DNA of 46,087 nt, from NCBI GenBank assembly GCA_027623425.1, contig JAQBTH010000005.1, positions 1 through 46,087 on the forward strand. The letters run 5' to 3'. Source of the stretch: a bacterium. GTDB taxonomy: Bacteria > Margulisbacteria > Marinamargulisbacteria > UBA817 > JAQBTH01. Positions within the stretch are counted from its first letter, which is position 1. Each line of letters starts with the position of its first letter. The notes beneath the pieces are model-generated. The model did no database searches, was not told where the DNA came from, and saw nothing but the letters and a program-made list of their open reading frames with translations. Both the position numbers and the translations under genes were made by a program. This document shows, piece by piece, positions 33,396 to 42,829 of this stretch.

Positions 33396-34931
33396 CTATT
33401 TAGCGGTATAAGTTGCTCTGGTTTCCCTCACAAGCGATACTTGTACTTCACCTGGATAATCCACGTTATCCTCTATTTGCTTTGCAATATCTTGAGCCAA
33501 CTTATGTATCCCATCATCAGTAATTTGATCTGGGCGCACAAGCACACGTATCTCACGACCCGCTTGAATCGCGTACGCTTTATCAACGCCCTCGAAACCA
33601 TTGGCAATTTTCTCTAAGGTTTCAAGACGCTTCACATAAAGATCTGCAGACTCTTTACGAGCACCCGGACGTGCAGATGACAACGCATCCGCTAACATAA
33701 CAATGACAGCTTCTACCGTATCTGGCGCCTCATCTTCATGGTGAGCCATAATACAGTTGATCAGCTCTTCAGATTCGCCGTACTTACGACAAACATCAGC
33801 ACCCAAGTCATCATGGGAACCCTCATGCTCGAAGTCCAACGCCTTACCAATGTCATGCAACATTGTTCCACGTTTCGCCAAGTGTGAGTTCACACCCAAC
33901 TCATCTGCCATCATGCCTGCAATATGCGCCGCCTCTAAGCTATGGGATAGAATACTTTGCCCATAACTTGTACGGTAATGCAATTTACCAAATAATTTAA
34001 TGATTTCAGGGTGAAACTGTTGACCAAGCTCATCAGCCGCTCGCTCACCATGTTGCATCATAATATCGTCTAATTCATCCCGTGATTGCTGCACAGCCTC
34101 TTCAACACGAGTCGGATGAATACGTCCATCAGACACCAATTTATCCATGGCCATACGCGCAATTTCACGACGGATTGGGTTAAACGCAGACAGAATAACA
34201 CCATTTGGCGTATCATCAATGATCACATCCACACCAGTTGCCGATTCAAACGCACGAATATTTCGGCCTTCTTTACCGATAATACGGCCTTTCATTTCAT
34301 CATCAGGCAGAGACACAACCGAGGTTGTGTTGCTTACCACGTGCTCTACAGCAGTACGTTGAATCGCATCTAGCACAATTTCTTTCGCCTTGCGATTCGC
34401 CACTTTGCGCGCACTTTCCTGAATTTCTTTAATCATACGACCAGCACGTTCACGAGTTTCACGCTCAACGTTTGCTAGTAATACTTTTTCCGCGTCTTCT
34501 TTTGTCATTGAAGTCACTTTTTCCAAATGAGCAAACAATTCGTTCAAGACCTCTTCTTGCTTAGTGCGCAATTCTTTCGCACGTTCTACCTGTTCAACAA
34601 CTTCCTTCTCACGCTGTACAATGGCCGCCTGCGCGTCATCAATTTTACGTTGGCGCTGTTTCAAACGGTTTTCAGAATCATCTAAATCGCGCTTGCGATT
34701 ATTTAATTCACCCTCAACCTGAGACCGCACTTTACGTCGCTTATCTTCCGCATCGCGCTCTGCTCCATCAACAATTGATTTAGCACGCTTTTCCGCATCT
34801 GTTACCAGACGAGATGCATTTTTTTCTGCCTTCTCTAATTCGCCCATGAGCGAACGCTGCTTTAAGGCAAACAAGAGGCTGCCCCCCGCTATCCCCCCCA
34901 TTATAATTGCAATAATTAACTGTACCGACAC
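33396..34931 (-). CDS. rny: Ribonuclease Y
   Basis: RNase Y is a membrane-anchored endoribonuclease that starts mRNA decay. The 511-residue protein has an N-terminal membrane helix (about 3-22), a long charged coiled coil (about 28-190), a KH domain (GRIIGKEGRNIRAFE) and an HD domain with His359-Asp360 (LHDIGKAL) and MAHHEDEAPD. Translation starts at GTG with a strong AAGGAG site. It lies between recA and ymdB. Confidence 0.97.
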   Translation of the reverse strand: MSVQLIIAIIMGGIAGGSLLFALKQRSLMGELEKAEKNASRLVTDAEKRAKSIVDGAERDAEDKRRKVRSQVEGELNNRKRDLDDSENRLKQRQRKIDDAQAAIVQREKEVVEQVERAKELRTKQEEVLNELFAHLEKVTSMTKEDAEKVLLANVERETRERAGRMIKEIQESARKVANRKAKEIVLDAIQRTAVEHVVSNTTSVVSLPDDEMKGRIIGKEGRNIRAFESATGVDVIIDDTPNGVILSAFNPIRREIARMAMDKLVSDGRIHPTRVEEAVQQSRDELDDIMMQHGERAADELGQQFHPEIIKLFGKLHYRTSYGQSILSHSLEAAHIAGMMADELGVNSHLAKRGTMLHDIGKALDFEHEGSHDDLGADVCRKYGESEELINCIMAHHEDEAPDTVEAVIVMLADALSSARPGARKESADLYVKRLETLEKIANGFEGVDKAYAIQAGREIRVLVRPDQITDDGIHKLAQDIAKQIEDNVDYPGEVQVSLVRETRATYTAK

Positions 34932-34959
34932 TTTATTACTCCTTTACATGTAAACTAGA

Positions 34960-35979
34960 CTACTCGTCAGTTTTAACTTTCTCTTTTACTAATTCGCCAA
35001 CTTTTTGATAGGTTTCAGGATGTTCTTTTAAAAAGCGACGCGCCGCATCACGGCCTTGACCCATGCGTTCTCCCGCGAAGGAAAACCAAGTCCCACTTTT
35101 CTCAACAATATCAAAATCCACCGCTAAGTCTAATAAATCGCCCTCTCGCGAAATTCCCTCACCAAACACGATGTCGAATTCGGTAAAACGGAACGGAGGA
35201 GCTACTTTATTTTTAACAATTTTAACACGAACCTTATTACCAATTACATCAGCACCTGATTTAACAGATTCAATGCGACGAACGTCGATTCGAATAGAGG
35301 AATAAAACTTTAACGCCCGACCACCAGGTGTGGTTTCAGGACTACCAAACATAACGCCAATTTTTTCACGAATTTGATTAACAAAAATTACAATACAATT
35401 TGATTTTGAAGTGATTGCCGTTAATTTACGCAATGCCTGTGACATTAAACGCGCCTGCACACCCACTTGGGAATCGCCCATGTCACCTTCGATTTCCGAT
35501 TTCGGAACCAAAGCTGCCACAGAATCGATTACAATAACATCAACACTACCGCTTCGTACGAGTGACTCAGTAATATCCAATGCCTGCTCACCATAATCCG
35601 GCTGAGACAGCAATAAAGAATCAGTATCCACGCCAATACGCTTTGCATATCGGGGGTCTAAGGCATGTTCCACGTCGATAAATGCGCATGTTCCGCCTGC
35701 TTTTTGAGCTTCGGCAATCGCATGCAACGTCAAAGTGGTTTTACCGGAAGATTCTGGCCCATAAATCTCAACAATACGGCCACGAGGATATCCCCCAACT
35801 CCCAACGCCAAGTCCAATGACAATGCGCCTGAAGAAACCGAACTTAGTTCTTTAAGGGGCGCATCACCTAAACGCATAATAGCCCCCTTGCCAAAAGATT
35901 TTTCAATCTGGGCTAAGGCCATATTTAATGCACTTGCTTTAGTGCTATCTTCATTTTTATCTGTTTTCGTTTGACTCAT
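34960..35979 (-). CDS. recA: Recombinase RecA
   Basis: RecA forms filaments on single-stranded DNA for homologous pairing and the SOS response. The 339-residue protein has Walker [10 protein letters not shown] (74-82), the conserved [16 protein letters not shown] start, Walker [13 protein letters not shown] and the loop region [10 protein letters not shown]. The ATG at 35979 is preferred over 36006 because an AAAGGA site lies 8 nt upstream. No LexA-box-like palindrome was recognised. A TAGAAT sequence at 36005-36010, inside the end of cinA, could be a -10 box. Confidence 0.98.
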   Translation of the reverse strand: MSQTKTDKNEDSTKASALNMALAQIEKSFGKGAIMRLGDAPLKELSSVSSGALSLDLALGVGGYPRGRIVEIYGPESSGKTTLTLHAIAEAQKAGGTCAFIDVEHALDPRYAKRIGVDTDSLLLSQPDYGEQALDITESLVRSGSVDVIVIDSVAALVPKSEIEGDMGDSQVGVQARLMSQALRKLTAITSKSNCIVIFVNQIREKIGVMFGSPETTPGGRALKFYSSIRIDVRRIESVKSGADVIGNKVRVKIVKNKVAPPFRFTEFDIVFGEGISREGDLLDLAVDFDIVEKSGTWFSFAGERMGQGRDAARRFLKEHPETYQKVGELVKEKVKTDE

Positions 35980-36012
35980 AGTGTCTATCCTTTCATTAAT
36001 AACCATTCTACC

Positions 36013-36540
36013 TTAAGTTGATCCAAATACCTTCACATAATTTCGCAATAATCCAAGTGCCGAATTAACCGTTTGAGTAATAACATGCTCCCGATTACCC
36101 TTAAATCGAAAACGCTTCACTTCCACTCGTTCAGGAGATTTAATGCCGATATAGACCATACCCAACATCTCATCTGACTCACTGGCTTGCAGTGGGCCGG
36201 CAATTCCGGTAGCCGATACGGCATAATCACTGCCTGTTAATCGGGCTATTCCTTCTACCATTTCCTGAGCCGTTTCCCGACTCACAACACCAAACTCTGA
36301 AATTGTCTGTGGTTTAACGCCACACAATTTAACCTTAAGAAGCGCACTGTAACAAACCACCCCCCCTAAAAAATACCGGGAACTTCCCGGACGCTTCGAC
36401 AAATGATGACCAATCAAACCGCCTGTTAAAGACTCTGCCACAGACACTGTGGAATGAGATGAAATTAACCCTTGAGCAATATCGGCATAAAGCTGATCCG
36501 TGTATCCGATTGATGCATTATCCAATGCGTCCTGGAACAC
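36013..36540 (-). CDS. cinA: CinA C-terminal domain protein, nicotinamide-nucleotide amidohydrolase
   Basis: PncC-type enzymes deamidate NMN to nicotinate mononucleotide in pyridine nucleotide salvage. The 175-residue protein is the stand-alone C-terminal domain, with AESLTGGLIGHHLSKRPGSS, VVCYSALLKVKLCGV and ATGIAGP. It lacks the N-terminal molybdopterin-binding-like domain of full CinA. It lies 33 nt before recA, a frequent pairing, and 9 nt after metK. Confidence 0.93.
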   Translation of the reverse strand: MFQDALDNASIGYTDQLYADIAQGLISSHSTVSVAESLTGGLIGHHLSKRPGSSRYFLGGVVCYSALLKVKLCGVKPQTISEFGVVSRETAQEMVEGIARLTGSDYAVSATGIAGPLQASESDEMLGMVYIGIKSPERVEVKRFRFKGNREHVITQTVNSALGLLRNYVKVFGST

Positions 36541-36549
36541 AAGTTAGAA

Positions 36550-37725
36550 CTAAGCTCCGACCGCTAAGCCGGCTCGCTCTCTAATCTCAGCCACTTTATC
36601 GCATCGCTCCCAAGGTAAATCAATATCTCGTCGTCCAAAATGACCATAAGCCGCGGTTTGCGCAAACAACGGTTCGCGCAGTGACAATGTGGCAATAATG
36701 CCCGCTGGTGTTAGATCAAAAGCCTCCTTTATTACTCGTAAAATCTCATCTTCCGACACAGTTGCAGTTCCAAACGATTCAACACGAATCGACACTGGAT
36801 CAGCAACACCAATTGCATATGCAAGTTGGATTTCCAATTCATCTACAAGACCAGACGACACCAAATTTTTAGCAACATAACGTGCCATATAAGCGGCCGA
36901 ACGGTCTACTTTTGTACTGTCTTTACCAGAGAACGCACCCCCACCGTGAGGCACCCAGCCACCATATGTATCCACCACAATTTTGCGGCCAGTTAAACCA
37001 GCATCACCGTGGGGCCCACCAATCACAAAGCGACCCGTGGGGTTAATAAAGTAGCGGGTTTTCTCATCGAGCAATTCCGCAGGTATAGCAGTTTTAATAA
37101 GTTGAGAAATAATGTCCGCAGACAATTTCTCATGGGACACTGTCTCATCATGTTGAGTAGACAACACAACAGTATCCACACGTTTTGGCGTACGCCGATC
37201 GCTATATTCAACCGTAACTTGTGCCTTAGCGTCAGGCCTCAAATAAGGCAATTTTCCCGAATGGCGCAAATCAGCAAGCACCCTCACAAGACGATGTGAC
37301 AATACGATTGGCAATGGCATCAATTCTTCAGTTTGATTACACGCATAGCCAAACATTAATCCTTGGTCGCCAGCACCCGCTTGTGCGTATAAACCGTCGC
37401 CTTCATTCACACCCTGCGCAATATCTGGAGACTGTTCATGCAACAAAACTTGAACATTACAAATGTTCCCATCAATACCCAATTCATCCGCAGTATAACC
37501 CACGTTACAAAGGGTTTTCCGCACCAACGCTTCCACATCTAGGGGCGTTCTGGTGGTAATTTCACCACCCACAATAACGGTGTTTGTGGTTGTAAAACAT
37601 TCCACCGCAACACGACTCGCCGGATCACCAGCAAGCGCGGCATCAAGCACAGCATCAGAAATTTGATCACAAAGTTTATCAGGATGTCCCTCCGAAACGG
37701 ACTCAGAAGTAAATAAAAACGTCAT
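36550..37725 (-). CDS. metK: S-adenosylmethionine synthetase
   Basis: MetK makes S-adenosylmethionine from methionine and ATP. The 391-residue protein begins with [17 protein letters not shown] and has [12 protein letters not shown], the P-loop-like [14 protein letters not shown] and [19 protein letters not shown]. The ATG at 37725 is preferred to a TTG at 37740 on family length. It has its own promoter and leads the run metK-cinA-recA. The roughly 40-nt leader is too short for a SAM riboswitch. Confidence 0.97.
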   Translation of the reverse strand: MTFLFTSESVSEGHPDKLCDQISDAVLDAALAGDPASRVAVECFTTTNTVIVGGEITTRTPLDVEALVRKTLCNVGYTADELGIDGNICNVQVLLHEQSPDIAQGVNEGDGLYAQAGAGDQGLMFGYACNQTEELMPLPIVLSHRLVRVLADLRHSGKLPYLRPDAKAQVTVEYSDRRTPKRVDTVVLSTQHDETVSHEKLSADIISQLIKTAIPAELLDEKTRYFINPTGRFVIGGPHGDAGLTGRKIVVDTYGGWVPHGGGAFSGKDSTKVDRSAAYMARYVAKNLVSSGLVDELEIQLAYAIGVADPVSIRVESFGTATVSEDEILRVIKEAFDLTPAGIIATLSLREPLFAQTAAYGHFGRRDIDLPWERCDKVAEIRERAGLAVGA

Positions 37726-37768
37726 ATTAGTGCCTGCCAATCAATAAGCTAAATTAAAATACCCCGTT

Positions 37769-37797
37769 ATAGTACTAAATCTAGAAACAAAAGCCAA
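37769..37797 (-). promoter_or_regulatory. Promoter of metK-cinA-recA
   Basis: A -35 TTGGCT (37792-37797) and a -10 TACTAT (37769-37774) lie 17 nt apart, about 44 nt before the metK ATG. Confidence 0.45.
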
Positions 37798-37800
37798 GGA

Positions 37801-38727
37801 CTAAACAACGGCCAAAACATCTAAAGCAGATGCCAAAGCGTCACGCCCCACAGCCGACGAAATCTCCAACGTTTCCTGGCCCTTTACTGCCGCAATAAAG
37901 TGCTTTAATTCTGTCTTTAACGCCTCTTCATCAGCCACCTCTATCGGCTCGGCTTCATCGGTTCCAATAAACACGTCAACCGTCTTGGCAATAAAGTCCA
38001 ATTCCGCATAACCATTTGAACCAGTAAGGGTTAAATTACGCACACGTTTAGGGGTAATCCAATTTACCTGAATCATGGCAGAGGCCGATGGATAGGTCAG
38101 CAATATCTCGGCATGATCATGGCGATCACTGAGTTGGCTGCGACCCGCATGAGCCGCAACCGACACGGGTGAAGTCCCCACTAGCATTGTCGCGATATCA
38201 ATATCATGTACAGCCAAATCAATAATCACATTTGCATCCTTAATTTGCGGTGGCATTGGGCCACAACGGCGCAGCACAAGACTACGCACGTCACCTAGTC
38301 GGCCGCTTTCCACCACGTCTTTCAAAGCGATGACCGCAGGATTAAACCGTTCAATATGACCCACTGCAAGCACCACGCCCTTAGACTCTGCCAATGCACT
38401 TAACGCATCCGCATCTTCGATGGACGCTGCAATCGGTTTTTCAACCAATACATGACAGCCCGCTTCCAACAATTGTTTTCCTAGCACAAAATGCAACGAC
38501 GTGGGCGCCGCCAAGGTGACAATATCGATGGATTCCTTAGCTAACATTTCTGTTAAGTCCGTATAAGTCGTGGTACCAAATTGTGCCGAATAGTTTGTAA
38601 CAGTGGCCAAATCTGCATCGCAAAGTGCAACCAAACTAACGCCAGGCAATTCGTGATATACCCTAGCATGGTGACGGCCCATATTTCCAAAACCGACAAC
38701 GGCGGCGCGTAATTCTGATTGATTCAT
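37801..38727 (-). CDS. Gfo/Idh/MocA-family NAD(P)-dependent oxidoreductase
   Basis: The 308-residue protein has an N-terminal Rossmann fold (VVGFGNMGRHHARVYHEL), the family EKP motif (VLVEKPIAAS), GHIERFNPAV and the C-terminal domain with DLAVHDIDIATML. The combination, including HIERFNP and LAVHDID, resembles UDP-GlcNAc 3-dehydrogenase-type enzymes used for amide-linked lipid A, which would fit the nearby LPS genes. That substrate is an inference. No transaminase partner is adjacent. The ATG at 38727 is chosen on family length; a TATTGT box lies 8 nt upstream. Confidence 0.85.
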   Translation of the reverse strand: MNQSELRAAVVGFGNMGRHHARVYHELPGVSLVALCDADLATVTNYSAQFGTTTYTDLTEMLAKESIDIVTLAAPTSLHFVLGKQLLEAGCHVLVEKPIAASIEDADALSALAESKGVVLAVGHIERFNPAVIALKDVVESGRLGDVRSLVLRRCGPMPPQIKDANVIIDLAVHDIDIATMLVGTSPVSVAAHAGRSQLSDRHDHAEILLTYPSASAMIQVNWITPKRVRNLTLTGSNGYAELDFIAKTVDVFIGTDEAEPIEVADEEALKTELKHFIAAVKGQETLEISSAVGRDALASALDVLAVV

Positions 38728-38784
38728 AGTGACTAACAATAGCAAAAAGTATCCGCTTAGGCATAGCGTAAATTTAACCGCTTC

Positions 38785-38813
38785 TTGAAACGGAAATTTG
38801 AGAGTGCTAATGT
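38785..38813 (+). promoter_or_regulatory. Promoter of the receiver/pilin-like gene pair
   Basis: TTGAAA (38785-38790), a 17-nt spacer and TAATGT (38808-38813) place the transcription start a few bases before ATG 38824, giving a very short leader. Confidence 0.45.
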
Positions 38814-38823
38814 AGAACCAATT

Positions 38824-39207
38824 ATGAACGGTACTATATTGGTTATTGATGATGACGAATCCATTCTTTCAATTTTCGAATTGATATTAGAAAGCATGAA
38901 TTACAATATCATCACATCACTTTCCGCAAAAGCCGCGTTGAACATCATCAAAAGCAAGCCGTCTATCGACTTGGTATTCCTAGATTTAAAAATCCCCAAA
39001 TTCTCCGGCATAGAATTTCTACATGAAATCCGCGAAAACGACGCCAAACTTCCCATTATCATGATGACAGGTTACACGTCAGATGCCTCTATTCGTGACG
39101 CACTCGCAAATGGTGCAAATGACTTAATCTACAAACCTTTCGATGTTGAAGACATTCGCTCAACAGTGATGCTATACACCCAAAACAAAACCACAGTTCC
39201 CGCTTAA
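38824..39207 (+). CDS. Single-domain response regulator (CheY-like receiver)
   Basis: The 127-residue product is a receiver domain only. It shows the acidic pocket VIDDDES, the phospho-acceptor aspartate in VFLDLKIPKFSG, the switch threonine in IIMMTGYT and the conserved lysine in YKPFD. There is no output domain, so it must act by protein contact. The longer frame from 38785 would start inside the promoter. It is directly followed by a pilin-like gene (TAAATG, no gap), so the two are probably expressed together. Confidence 0.9.
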   Translation: MNGTILVIDDDESILSIFELILESMNYNIITSLSAKAALNIIKSKPSIDLVFLDLKIPKFSGIEFLHEIRENDAKLPIIMMTGYTSDASIRDALANGANDLIYKPFDVEDIRSTVMLYTQNKTTVPA

Positions 39208-39576
39208 ATGAGCCAAGAAAAACCGTTATCGCAACGGAGCTTAACTCGATTAGAGGCCATCATGTTCGTTATGGTCATCGGTTTATTAGTGATTGTTTAT
39301 CTTCCCAAGTTACTAGGGTCAGAAGCCAAAACAAAAAAACGCAGCCACATGATTGAACGACGCAACCTGAACACAAAACTCACTCTATATTATGAACTCA
39401 CTAAAAAGAGGCCCATTTCTATCTCCGAATTAGCATGGGAAAATAACACCCCCAGCTTAAACGCATCAGCCCTATTCCCAGATTCACCACCAGCAACCTG
39501 TATTTTTGGTGCGAGATGGCAAATCGACCCAAAAACCAGAACCATCAGCTTAGAAGGGCATCGATTTCACGAATAA
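39208..39576 (+). CDS. Pilin/pseudopilin-like membrane protein
   Basis: The 122-residue protein has an 11-residue charged leader, then LTRLEAIMFVMVIGLL, in which glutamate is at position 5 after the predicted processing point, as in type IV pilins and pseudopilins, followed by a hydrophobic helix. The residue before the cleavage point is serine, not glycine, so normal prepilin processing is doubtful. The C-terminus (WQIDPKTRTIS) resembles GspG/H-type pseudopilins. It starts at the stop of the receiver gene and its end overlaps convergent murG by 32 bp. Confidence 0.6.
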   Translation: MSQEKPLSQRSLTRLEAIMFVMVIGLLVIVYLPKLLGSEAKTKKRSHMIERRNLNTKLTLYYELTKKRPISISELAWENNTPSLNASALFPDSPPATCIFGARWQIDPKTRTISLEGHRFHE

Positions 39577-40570
39577 TGCGGTCCGCAGCGCCAACATGAT
39601 CTATGGCAGACGCCCCACTACCTCGTTTTTCAAATAAAGTCGTCAATACACCCTCAGATAAAATAGGTAAATCTTCTTGCAACACGATAGATCCAAACCC
39701 AAGTGCGCTTGCCCACCGTGCGTTATGAAGCTGATGATCATCTTTGGCATGGGGGTACGGAACCATCATCATCGGCCGATTATAGGCCATACATTCCGAA
39801 AGTGATATGGCCCCAGCCCGTCCCACCACAACATCCACCAGCTGATACAAATCGCCCATTCCATCAAAAAAAGGCAAAATCGCAGCATAGACAGATCCGG
39901 ATGGTGTGCGGTAAAACGTGGCCTCTTGATCTGAAAAGTTGGCGGCATAATACGACGCGCCTGTTAAATGAACCAACGCCCAATTTAAAGTAGAAAACCA
40001 GTCATACTGAGCCCGGATCCAATCATTTATCGCCTGAGCGCCTTGCGAGCCACCCATCACTAACACCACTCGCTTATCACCAAGCTCTGTTTGTAAGCGA
40101 GCCACTAAACCTGTTGAATCATCACGTTCAAAGAGTGGGTTACCCACACACTTAGCCGATGAAAAGGCAGGATCTGCAACCGGCAAGCCTAAAAACACAC
40201 GCTTAGCACCCGACGCAAACCAGCGTGTGACCCGACCCGGCACCACATTTTGTTCCAATAACACATAAGGTATACGCAACACGCGCGCGGCAATAAGCAC
40301 TGGCACGCAAACCATTCCCCCTGAAGCCACAACTACCTTTGGTTTTAGCCGATACAAGCGCACCACACACTCCACAACACTAAATAGAATAGTCCATAAC
40401 CGTCTTGGATTGATTGTTAAGGGGTAAAACGACACCCCCGAACGGGTAATTTGTTGGTTTGAAATGGCGATCCGACTCGATAATAAAACCGAGTGACCAG
40501 CATAACGTTTTGCCAAAGCAAGTACCGGCATAAGATGGCCACCAGTATGTGAGCTAACAAAACAAATCAT
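39545..40570 (-). CDS. murG: UDP-GlcNAc:lipid I N-acetylglucosaminyltransferase
   Basis: MurG converts lipid I to lipid II on the inner face of the membrane. The 341-residue GT-B protein shows SSHTGGHLMPVLALA (the usual glycine-rich loop GGTGGH is changed to SHTGGH), LLEQNVVPG, VMGGSQGAQAIN and the donor-site segment VVGRAGAISLSE with PYPHAKDDHQ. It is the last gene of the peptidoglycan operon and overlaps ftsW by ATGA. Confidence 0.94.
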   Translation of the reverse strand: MICFVSSHTGGHLMPVLALAKRYAGHSVLLSSRIAISNQQITRSGVSFYPLTINPRRLWTILFSVVECVVRLYRLKPKVVVASGGMVCVPVLIAARVLRIPYVLLEQNVVPGRVTRWFASGAKRVFLGLPVADPAFSSAKCVGNPLFERDDSTGLVARLQTELGDKRVVLVMGGSQGAQAINDWIRAQYDWFSTLNWALVHLTGASYYAANFSDQEATFYRTPSGSVYAAILPFFDGMGDLYQLVDVVVGRAGAISLSECMAYNRPMMMVPYPHAKDDHQLHNARWASALGFGSIVLQEDLPILSEGVLTTLFEKRGSGASAIDHVGAADRIIREIDALLS

Positions 40571-41676
40571 GAGTCGCCACTTTCCTGCTGCCCAACCGCA
40601 AATACATTGAGTAAAACACCCACAATAAACAAGCTAATCACGTACGAACTACCCCCATAGCTAATAAAGGTTAACGGTATGCCCGTTACAGGCATCAAAC
40701 CAATGACCACGCTAATATTTAAAATAGCCTGCACCACAATAAACAACGTAAGTGCAATCGCCAAAAAGTACCCAAAAGGATCATCCAATTCCTTTGCCAA
40801 GGTACAAGACCTCACAAGTAGCGCAACAAATAACAACACTACAATAATAGCAAGCAGCAAGCCCCCTTCTTCGCAAATCACAGAAAAAATAAAGTCGGAA
40901 TAATGCAACGGTAAATAGAAGAATTTTAGCTTACTATTGCCAAAACCGTGCCCAAATATACCGCCAGACCCAATGGCAATAAAGGATTGAATAACGTGAT
41001 AATTCTGACCCAATGGGTCGGCCCACGGATTAAAAAATGCAGAAATACGCCGTAGTTGATATGGGTTTATAAGCAAGGAAAGAAAGATCAAGCTTACCGC
41101 CCCTACCCCCAAACTCGCTAATTGCTTAAAGGGCACCCTACCAACCCAAAACAACAAGCCCATCACGATCATAATTAAAATAATATTTCCCAAATCAGGC
41201 TGCTGAGAAATAAGTATGATCGGCAAACCAATCACTAAAAGTATAGGTAAAAGCCCTTTCCTAAAATCGTGAATGGCGTGTTGTTTACGGGCCAATGCCG
41301 CTGATAAAAACGCCGCAATGGCAAATTTTACCAATTCCACACTTTGCAACTGAAATATACCCAAATTAAGCCATCGCCTTGCCCCGCCAGATTTGATACC
41401 AACACCTGGGACAAGAGTAATCGCCAACAAAATAACAGAAAATGCGATGCCATAAAGTGCATATTTTTTATATAAACGATAATCTATTTGGTATCCGATA
41501 AATAAGGCAAAAAGCCCCAACACCAAAAAAATCAACTGCTTCTTCACAAAATAATGGGGATCGCCGTAATCATTTAAACCGGTAACCGCAGTGGTAGAAA
41601 ACACCATAATTACACCTAATAAGGCCAAAAGCAACACGATCACCAATAGCGGCCAATCCAATTTAGATAAGCGCAT
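40567..41676 (-). CDS. ftsW: Septal peptidoglycan polymerase FtsW (SEDS family)
   Basis: FtsW polymerises lipid II at the division site. The 369-residue protein has about ten membrane helices and SEDS motifs GARRWLNLG, SVELVKFA, SQQPDLGN and the C-terminal TFISYGGSSYV. RodA is similar, but the position between murD and murG points to FtsW. The ATG at 41676 overlaps the murD end by 14 bp; the frame from 41730 is murD coding sequence. Confidence 0.93.
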   Translation of the reverse strand: MRLSKLDWPLLVIVLLLALLGVIMVFSTTAVTGLNDYGDPHYFVKKQLIFLVLGLFALFIGYQIDYRLYKKYALYGIAFSVILLAITLVPGVGIKSGGARRWLNLGIFQLQSVELVKFAIAAFLSAALARKQHAIHDFRKGLLPILLVIGLPIILISQQPDLGNIILIMIVMGLLFWVGRVPFKQLASLGVGAVSLIFLSLLINPYQLRRISAFFNPWADPLGQNYHVIQSFIAIGSGGIFGHGFGNSKLKFFYLPLHYSDFIFSVICEEGGLLLAIIVVLLFVALLVRSCTLAKELDDPFGYFLAIALTLFIVVQAILNISVVIGLMPVTGIPLTFISYGGSSYVISLFIVGVLLNVFAVGQQESGDS

Positions 41677-42829
41677 GAACAGCCTCACAAAATGCCTCAC
41701 CACGGGCTTCAAAATCCTTATACATATCAAAACTGGCCGATGAAGGTGAAAATAAAATCACATCTCCAGCACGTGAAACGGCCAACAAATGCGCTAGCGC
41801 ATCATTAAGATCCGTTGCCTTATAAAATTGCGTAGCGCATGATTCAAAATGTGCCGCAACCATTTCACTCAAACCACCGTACACACACACAGAGGCGACC
41901 ATCGACTCTAAAGCCGAAAAGAATGGGGCCAGATCCAATTGTTTATCCACCCCACACAAAATAAGATGCGGCGCCACATCAAACGCACGAACTGCATTTA
42001 GGGTGGCATCAGGGTTCGTTCCTTTAGAATCGTTCACAAACAATCGCCCGTTCAATTCCCGCACCCGTTCTAGGCGGTGGGGCAAGGGCGAAAATGCGGC
42101 AATACGATCATGTATCACATTTTCGAAAACACCGAAGTGGCGCCCCACCTCACGCACAATCGCGCAATTAAGCTGGTTAAACGGGCCCACAAGCACAGTG
42201 TTAATCGGTGGGTCAGGCAAGCGAATCGCACAGGCCCTCACCTTTGCCCGCTGCACAACCCCATCGAGTAATCCGCCGTCTGGCACAAAAAACACGGGCG
42301 CGGCGGGAGCCATGGCCTGTAATAATCGGCCCTTTGCCTCGGCATACAGTGCCATGGTGCCATGGCGCGCCAAATGATCCGGCGTTACGTTCGTAATCAC
42401 CGCCACATCTGGGGCAAACTCAAAGCAACGCTCTAACTGATAACTGCTTAACTCCACAACGATAATATCCGCGCAATTGCTACAATCTACAAATGTAACC
42501 AACGGAACCCCAAAGTTGCCTGCCACTTCCGCACCCAATACGTTTGCACAAAGAGCGGTAATAGTCGATTTCCCATTGGTGCCCGTAATACCCACTATTT
42601 TCGGTTGATACGTACTCTCCTCACGCCGAAATAAACGCCATGCAAATTCAATTTCGCTAATAATGTCTACTGCTAATTCGGGGTAATCTTTAGGTGCAAT
42701 GCCAGGACTTGCAACAACCAATTCTGCGTCGTCCAAATCAGGCGTATACTGCCACCCATCTAAGCGATGCAAACAGGCGATAACCGCTTGCCCAGTAATG
42801 CCATCTGGCCCTAATACCCCAACCTTCAT
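41663..42829 (-). CDS. murD: UDP-N-acetylmuramoylalanine-D-glutamate ligase, shortened N-terminal domain
   Basis: MurD adds D-glutamate to the peptidoglycan precursor. The ATP site is GITGTNGKSTI, with ELSSYQLE, NVTPDHLARHG and NDSKGTNPDAT further on. At 388 residues it is about 50 shorter than usual, and the uridine-binding first domain is cut to about 65 residues (GVLGPDGITG to SEIEFAWRL), having lost part of the Rossmann core. The ATG at 42829 overlaps the mraY stop (ATGA). Confidence 0.94.
   Translation of the reverse strand: MKVGVLGPDGITGQAVIACLHRLDGWQYTPDLDDAELVVASPGIAPKDYPELAVDIISEIEFAWRLFRREESTYQPKIVGITGTNGKSTITALCANVLGAEVAGNFGVPLVTFVDCSNCADIIVVELSSYQLERCFEFAPDVAVITNVTPDHLARHGTMALYAEAKGRLLQAMAPAAPVFFVPDGGLLDGVVQRAKVRACAIRLPDPPINTVLVGPFNQLNCAIVREVGRHFGVFENVIHDRIAAFSPLPHRLERVRELNGRLFVNDSKGTNPDATLNAVRAFDVAPHLILCGVDKQLDLAPFFSALESMVASVCVYGGLSEMVAAHFESCATQFYKATDLNDALAHLLAVSRAGDVILFSPSSASFDMYKDFEARGEAFCEAVHALI

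Noticed and set aside
37726-37800. SAM riboswitch upstream of metK
   Set aside because: The promoter leaves only about 40 nt of leader, too short for a known SAM aptamer, and no such fold is visible.
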